Assembly: GCA_002346525.1 (NCBI GenBank)
Contig: DDZY01000040.1
Coordinates: 1 to 19,464, forward strand
Origin: Proteobacteria bacterium UBA2996
Lineage (GTDB): Bacteria > Pseudomonadota > Gammaproteobacteria > Arenicellales > UBA868
DNA length: 19,464 bases
Reading direction: 5' to 3'
Part shown: positions 15,370 to 19,464 of the stretch, piece by piece
How positions within the stretch are numbered: the first letter of the stretch is position 1
Layout of the letters: every line of letters begins with the position of its first letter
Made by a program: the position numbers and the translations under genes
The notes under the pieces: model-generated
What the model saw: only the letters and a program-made list of their open reading frames with translations
Told to the model about the DNA's origin: nothing
The model's database searches: none

Positions 15370-16188
15370 CTATCCTGTGATCAGTTCCAATTCATAACCG
15401 GAAAATTTTCGGACGTTGAGAACACCCGAATCCAGGATCAGGTACTGCCCCTTAATTCCCTGGAGCACTCCTGAGACATTGTCGGTCTTGTCGAAGTTAT
15501 GGGCCTTAATCTTTTCGGGATATGTGGTCACGGGATAGCTAATCTCACAGACAGTTTCGGTCTTTGAGACTTTGGTATCTGCCCAGTCGGGACTTTCCTT
15601 AAAGCGTGTGATCAGATCGGCTGCCTCCTTCAATACCCTGCCCCGCTCCTCGACCATATCCAGCGAGTTGGGGCTACCTTTCAGCATTCGGCGCCAATCG
15701 GTCCGGTCTGCCACGACCTGCCGAAGTGTCGCCTCCAACAATCCAGCGATACGCCTTTCACGGACGTCAAAGACCACGATGGCCTGGCTTGCGCCCTGAT
15801 CGATCCAACGGGTCGGTACCTGACTGGCCCGGGTCACACCCACTTTCAATCCGGATGAATTCGCCAGATAAACCACATGCGGCTTTAGGCAATGTGACTC
15901 ACCCCACTTTGGCTCACGGCAAGTGCCAGCGTGGTAATGACAGAGTTCCGGCCGGACGATACATTGATCACAGGACGCAAGGCGCTTCAGGCAAGGAAAG
16001 CAATGACCCTGGTTGAAGCTCTTCTTGGTTTTCCGTCCACAGGCAACACAAAAGATAGCGCCCGTGAAGGAAAGCGTGATGCTCTGACCCACCAGCGGAT
16101 TCATATCGACTGTGCTGCCTCCGATAGGCAATTCATAGTGCACCGGAGCATCCAGCTGCGTACGCATTTTTTCAATCGACCCTCTCAT
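15370..16188 (-). CDS. DUF2797 family protein, cysteine-rich
   Basis: A 272-residue protein of a conserved but uncharacterised family, without signal peptide or membrane segment. The first 100 residues hold a metal-binding-like array: CVAC (47-50), CFPC (63-66), CDQC (73-76), then Cys83, Cys90 and Cys100 mixed with His84 and His86. Residues 105-133 (VVYLANSSGLKVGVTR ... RWIDQGA) resemble the start of a GIY-YIG nuclease fold. The remainder is mixed alpha/beta. The ATG at 16188 gives an N-terminus (MRGSIEKMRTQL) that looks like the family; an ATG 7 codons later is possible. It lies 56 bases downstream of the Crp/Fnr gene on the same strand and is convergent with the MFS gene. Function unknown; the nuclease idea is inference. 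Confidence 0.8.
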   Translation of the reverse strand: MRGSIEKMRTQLDAPVHYELPIGGSTVDMNPLVGQSITLSFTGAIFCVACGRKTKKSFNQGHCFPCLKRLASCDQCIVRPELCHYHAGTCREPKWGESHCLKPHVVYLANSSGLKVGVTRASQVPTRWIDQGASQAIVVFDVRERRIAGLLEATLRQVVADRTDWRRMLKGSPNSLDMVEERGRVLKEAADLITRFKESPDWADTKVSKTETVCEISYPVTTYPEKIKAHNFDKTDNVSGVLQGIKGQYLILDSGVLNVRKFSGYELELITG

Positions 16189-16244
16189 CCTTCAAGCATC
16201 CACTCCCTTACAAGAGAACCAGGCCTCATCCGGCACCAAATCCA

Positions 16245-16922
16245 TCAGTAGTCGGCGGGGAGTTTACGCTCAATGATCCACCGCTTGCCCTCGGTTCGAA
16301 GGTAACCGCCTTTCGCGAGGTCACTCATGATCCGGCTGACCATTTCCCGGGAACAACCAATCATGTCGGCCAGCAACTGGTGAGTCAGTCGTTCCGGTAT
16401 CACTGTCTGACCATCTTCTTCTACCGCCCGTTCATACAACCGGGCGACGAGGCGCCGATAGGCACTCTGCAGAGCCAGACCCTGTGTGGCATCGGTCAGT
16501 TTCCGAATCATCCCAGCCAATGCAGCAATCACCCCGAGGGATAACCCCGTATGGGCTTCCAGAAGCTGACGGAACTCACGGCCTTCAATCATGAGGAGTT
16601 CTGTGCGCTCCATGGCCGCTACCGACGCCGACCGGGGCTCTCCGTCGAGTACCGCAATTTCCCCGAAAATCGCTCCGGGCCCCTCAAGACCCAGAATAAT
16701 CTCCTTGCCGGCTTCGTCAGAGAGGTAAACGCGGATCTGACCCCTGGCAACGATATAGAGGCCTTCACCTGCCGAGCCCTGACTCACAATAAGTTCGCCG
16801 CGCTCAGCAGTGATCTGCCTGGCCACACCGGCCAACGCTTCCAGATCAGACTGACCCAGCGACTGGAACATCACCACGCGGCCCAGTGCTTCTTTTATGG
16901 ATTTCAGCTTGGATGTCGGCAT
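16245..16922 (-). CDS. Crp/Fnr-family transcriptional regulator
   Basis: A 225-residue DNA-binding protein with an N-terminal cyclic-nucleotide-binding barrel (about 19-115) and a C-terminal winged helix-turn-helix (about 155-215). The phosphate-binding cassette FGEIAVLDGEPRSASV (86-101) keeps Glu88 and the Arg97-Ser98 pair, so it may bind cAMP or another nucleotide. There is no N-terminal cysteine cluster, so it is not an FNR-type oxygen sensor. The recognition helix is in IGCSREMVSRIMSDL (188-202). It lies 86 bases downstream of the RACo-family gene on the same strand, with a possible promoter of its own in the gap. Targets cannot be told from sequence; it is not the classic CRP. Confidence 0.9.
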   Translation of the reverse strand: MPTSKLKSIKEALGRVVMFQSLGQSDLEALAGVARQITAERGELIVSQGSAGEGLYIVARGQIRVYLSDEAGKEIILGLEGPGAIFGEIAVLDGEPRSASVAAMERTELLMIEGREFRQLLEAHTGLSLGVIAALAGMIRKLTDATQGLALQSAYRRLVARLYERAVEEDGQTVIPERLTHQLLADMIGCSREMVSRIMSDLAKGGYLRTEGKRWIIERKLPADY

Positions 16923-16971
16923 GAATCTCGAGTTTTATCCGGCCCGGCTCGTGACTGCATCGCCTGGCCCT

Positions 16972-16999
16972 AACATAGTACTTTGTCCGGTCCGCGCAA
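16972..16999 (-). promoter_or_regulatory. Candidate promoter for the Crp/Fnr gene
   Basis: On the minus strand TTGCGC (16994-16999) and TATGTT (16972-16977) are spaced by 16 bases, about 50 bases before the start codon. By-eye match only. Confidence 0.3.
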
Positions 17000-17008
17000 C
17001 CGTCCGGC

Positions 17009-19012
17009 TCAACGGCGGCGTCGGCGGCGTCCAGATGGAGGGGTGTCTGGCGTGGAATCAGCGCGGGCCGGCAAGGTCACGACTTTGCTCAGTTCCTCAA
17101 ACGGTGCGCTCTTGTGAGGAATCGCCATAGCCTCGACAAAGTGCTCCTGAAACCGGCTCTCAACAGCTGTTTCCACTTTCTCGATGCGGCGAATTTCCCG
17201 CTCAATCTCCTCACGCGCATTCCCATCGACCAATGCGATGTGAGCGCCGCTGCCAGCAGCATTGCCGGCAGAAGTGACGTTCTCAAGTGCACAGTCTGGG
17301 ATGAGTCCTAAGACCATCGCGTATTTGACATCAATATGCGATCCAAACGCCCCAGCGAGCCGAATCCGGTCCACGGCATCTACGTTCAGTTTATCCATCA
17401 GGAGACGTACACCTGCATAAAGCGCCGCTTTTGCCAATTGAATCGCCCGAACGTCATTCTGTGTAATGGCAATCCGAATCTCTCCCTCGTGCAGGACATA
17501 GGCGAAGGTGCGTCCATCTGCCACGATCCGCCCCGAGCGGCTGGAGAGGGTGCCATCCACAACGCCATCGCTGTTGATCACCTGTGCAAGATAGAGTTCC
17601 GCAAGGACTTCGATAATCCCTGATCCACAGATGCCGGTAATTCCGAGCTCAGCGGTCTGTTTCGCGAAGTCGGGGTGATCTGACCACAACTCACAACCGA
17701 TCACCCTGAACCTGGGCTCAAGGGTATCGGGATCGATTCGCACCCGTTCGATGGCTCCCGGCGCGGCACGCTGTCCGGAACTGATCTGCGCGCCCTCAAA
17801 AGCGGGGCCCGTGGGACTACTCGCTGCCAGAAGTCGATGCCGGTTACCCAACACAATCTCCGCGTTGGTCCCGACATCCACCAGCAGGGTCAGTTCTTCA
17901 CGAAGATAGGGCGCCTCGGACAACACGACAGCAGCACAGTCTGCCCCAACATGGCCCGCGATACAGGGCAGCACATAACATCTTGCCCCAGGATGGATGC
18001 CAAGACCCAGGCTCTGCGCACTGACTGTGACTGCACTATCGGTTGCAAGGGCGAAAGGCGCGCCGCCCAATTCCACCGGCGACAAACCCAACAGCAGATG
18101 GTGCATGATCGGATTACCCACAAACGTGCAATCCAGAATGTTGTCCGGACTTTGATCGGATTCCGTGCAGACCTCGCCGATGAGTTCTGCGACAGCGGTC
18201 CTCACCGCTTCACACATCTGCTGCTCAGCACCCGGATGCATCATCACATAAGAGACCCGACTCATGAGGTCCTCGCCAAAGCGAATCTGAGGATTCATTC
18301 TTCCTGCTGATGCCAGGGCTTCACCGCTTGCCAGGTCCACAAGGTGCGCGGCGATGGTGGTGGACCCGATATCGAAAGCCATCCCAAGTGCTGTTTCATG
18401 ATAACCCGGCCAGATGGCGACAATTTCCCGCTCCCGGAAAACCGCCACGGTGACCTGCCACTGTCCGTCGCGAAGCACGCCCTGAAGTGCCATCAATACG
18501 TGCGGGTCGCACTCAAGATCAGTGAGCCCCCATTCAAACTCCAACTCTTCCAGCATCCGGCGCAAGTCAGATACCGGCTCATGCATGCTTGGCTCAGAGA
18601 CCTCAACAACATGTAATCGGACCAGCGGATTGACAGACAGATCGTGTACTTCGGTTCTCTTACGAACGACCTGTCGGTGAACCTGACTTTCCGGCGGCAC
18701 ATCGATAACCGCATCCTTCAGCAATCGGGCGGAACAGCCAAGCCGGCGTCCTTCAGCGAGACCCTCGGCTTCATCATAGGCAATCTCATTATCACCCAGA
18801 CCTGAAAGATGATCAGCCCTGGATTCGATGCCGTGTTTGGGGAATGCGCCTTCACTTAGGGTCACCTGACAGCGGCCACAGACGGCACGGCCGCCGCACA
18901 CCGAATCAAGATCGACACCCAGATCCCGGGCTGCCTGCAGCACCGTCGTGCCCTGCGCTACCCGTCCCCGCTTGCCCGAGGGTGTAAACACAACAAGCAC
19001 ATTATCACTCAT
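17009..19012 (-). CDS. Ferredoxin-ASKHA protein, RACo family (corrinoid activation)
   Basis: A 667-residue fusion. The N-terminus is a plant-type [2Fe-2S] ferredoxin with ligands Cys39, Cys45, Cys48 and Cys93. After a linker follows an acetate-kinase/Hsp70/actin-type ATPase (DUF4445): phosphate loops DIGSTTIAAHLVDL (214-227) and DVGTNAE (379-385), then PTGPAFEGAQISSGQRA (400-416), GICGSG (460-465) and RLAGAFGSH (551-559). RACo proteins use ATP to drive electron transfer that reduces cob(II)alamin to cob(I)alamin, reactivating corrinoid methyltransferases. No methyltransferase or corrinoid protein is in the window. The C-terminus ends in six consecutive arginines. Follows the GFA gene by 27 bases, likely one operon. 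Family is firm; the corrinoid partner is inferred. Confidence 0.9.
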   Translation of the reverse strand: MSDNVLVVFTPSGKRGRVAQGTTVLQAARDLGVDLDSVCGGRAVCGRCQVTLSEGAFPKHGIESRADHLSGLGDNEIAYDEAEGLAEGRRLGCSARLLKDAVIDVPPESQVHRQVVRKRTEVHDLSVNPLVRLHVVEVSEPSMHEPVSDLRRMLEELEFEWGLTDLECDPHVLMALQGVLRDGQWQVTVAVFREREIVAIWPGYHETALGMAFDIGSTTIAAHLVDLASGEALASAGRMNPQIRFGEDLMSRVSYVMMHPGAEQQMCEAVRTAVAELIGEVCTESDQSPDNILDCTFVGNPIMHHLLLGLSPVELGGAPFALATDSAVTVSAQSLGLGIHPGARCYVLPCIAGHVGADCAAVVLSEAPYLREELTLLVDVGTNAEIVLGNRHRLLAASSPTGPAFEGAQISSGQRAAPGAIERVRIDPDTLEPRFRVIGCELWSDHPDFAKQTAELGITGICGSGIIEVLAELYLAQVINSDGVVDGTLSSRSGRIVADGRTFAYVLHEGEIRIAITQNDVRAIQLAKAALYAGVRLLMDKLNVDAVDRIRLAGAFGSHIDVKYAMVLGLIPDCALENVTSAGNAAGSGAHIALVDGNAREEIEREIRRIEKVETAVESRFQEHFVEAMAIPHKSAPFEELSKVVTLPARADSTPDTPPSGRRRRRR

Positions 19013-19039
19013 GGCAGAGGTTCTTTAGAGGAGATGCTT

Positions 19040-19441
19040 TCAGGATGAACTGCCGTCAATGGTTTTTTCGTCCGGATGGACACGATAGTAGTCGGACGCA
19101 TCATCAAAGAAGATGTGCGCTCCGGTATTCAGTCCGGTGGGCCCGTCCAAGGCTCCGGCCGCAAAAGACAGTGTTGGTTTGCCGGCGTGACTCCAGAACA
19201 GGCTGGACCCGCAAAGACTGCAAAATCCGCGTTTGGCTTCTTTTGAGGATTGAAACCACCGCAGGCCGGTGTCTTGGTGAATATCGACACACTCCCGGGG
19301 CGCCGATGAAGCCGCCCAAAAATGGCCGCTCGTTTTCCGGCATTGACTGCAATGGCACAGCAGAACTTCCCGTAACGGGCCTTTTACGGTAAATCGAACC
19401 TGGCCGCACAGGCAGCCTCCTGAAACAGACACCTCAGTCAT
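19040..19441 (-). CDS. GFA-family zinc protein (glutathione-dependent formaldehyde-activating enzyme fold)
   Basis: A 133-residue protein with the GFA zinc ligand pattern: CLC (10-12), CHCSQC (29-34) and CSLC (74-77), preceded by the family N-terminus SGGCLCGQVRF (7-17). The type member, Gfa, was reported to speed the joining of formaldehyde and glutathione, but most relatives are uncharacterised, so the named activity should not be assumed. Length is typical. The ATG at 19439-19441 follows CAGGG closely. It is the upstream gene of a pair with the RACo-family gene, which would fit methyl or formaldehyde metabolism. The window ends 23 bases beyond its start, so upstream partners are out of sight. 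Confidence 0.87.
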   Translation of the reverse strand: MTEVSVSGGCLCGQVRFTVKGPLREVLLCHCSQCRKTSGHFWAASSAPRECVDIHQDTGLRWFQSSKEAKRGFCSLCGSSLFWSHAGKPTLSFAAGALDGPTGLNTGAHIFFDDASDYYRVHPDEKTIDGSSS

Positions 19442-19464
19442 TACCCTGCCCGCCGGCGACCTCG

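Overview
The window (about 19.5 kb, GC-rich, gene-dense, no gap over about 130 bases) reads as chromosomal core and near-core metabolism of a proteobacterium. The fabA-fabB pair, the Mak-type fructokinase end, the long-form IspG, the Xpt-type xanthine phosphoribosyltransferase, the LutABC operon and the leucine-degradation genes together suggest a free-living, probably marine or otherwise aquatic, heterotrophic gammaproteobacterium. The lineage is an inference from gene content; I cannot name a species. I found no rRNA, tRNA, CRISPR array, insertion sequence or phage gene.

Layout. (1) 1-1232: the 3' end of a ROK-family fructokinase (mak) on the plus strand meets, tail to tail and overlapping by 4 bases, a proline racemase / hydroxyproline epimerase-family gene on the minus strand. 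(2) 1334-2268, minus strand: xanthine phosphoribosyltransferase (xpt), then an alkyltransferase-like DNA-damage protein (atl), probably co-transcribed. (3) 2378-3163, minus strand: an ABHD10-type alpha/beta hydrolase. It is divergent from (4) 3290-7905, plus strand: isovaleryl-CoA dehydrogenase (liuA), acetyl-CoA acetyltransferase, a DsbA/HCCA-isomerase-like protein, and the methylcrotonyl-CoA carboxylase carboxyltransferase subunit (liuB). A perfect 22-bp palindrome lies between the two transcripts, and its two outer ends form the -35 boxes of two back-to-back promoters. (5) 7948-9210, plus strand: ispG of the MEP isoprenoid pathway. (6) 9240-10972, minus strand: fabA-fabB for unsaturated fatty-acid synthesis. 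(7) 11074-13948, minus strand: lutA-lutB-lutC for L-lactate oxidation, with start/stop overlaps throughout. (8) 14081-15312, plus strand: an MFS transporter broken by a single-base frameshift at a T5 run. (9) 15370-16922, minus strand: a DUF2797 protein and a Crp/Fnr-family regulator. (10) 17009-19441, minus strand: a ferredoxin-ASKHA fusion of the RACo (corrinoid-activator) family and a GFA-type zinc protein.

How they fit together. The leucine branch (isovaleryl-CoA to 3-methylcrotonyl-CoA to 3-methylglutaconyl-CoA, later acetoacetyl-CoA to acetyl-CoA) is only partly present. The biotin-carrying alpha subunit, the hydratase and HMG-CoA lyase are not in the window. Lactate oxidation, fatty-acid synthesis and isoprenoid genes are ordinary neighbours. 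The RACo-GFA pair hints at one-carbon or methyl-transfer metabolism whose methyltransferase would have to lie elsewhere, perhaps just beyond the right edge.

I did not find a wholly new system. The points most worth a second look are the symmetric operator with its linked hydrolase, the orphan RACo-GFA pair, the cysteine-rich DUF2797 protein with a GIY-YIG-like stretch, and several enzymes with altered key residues.
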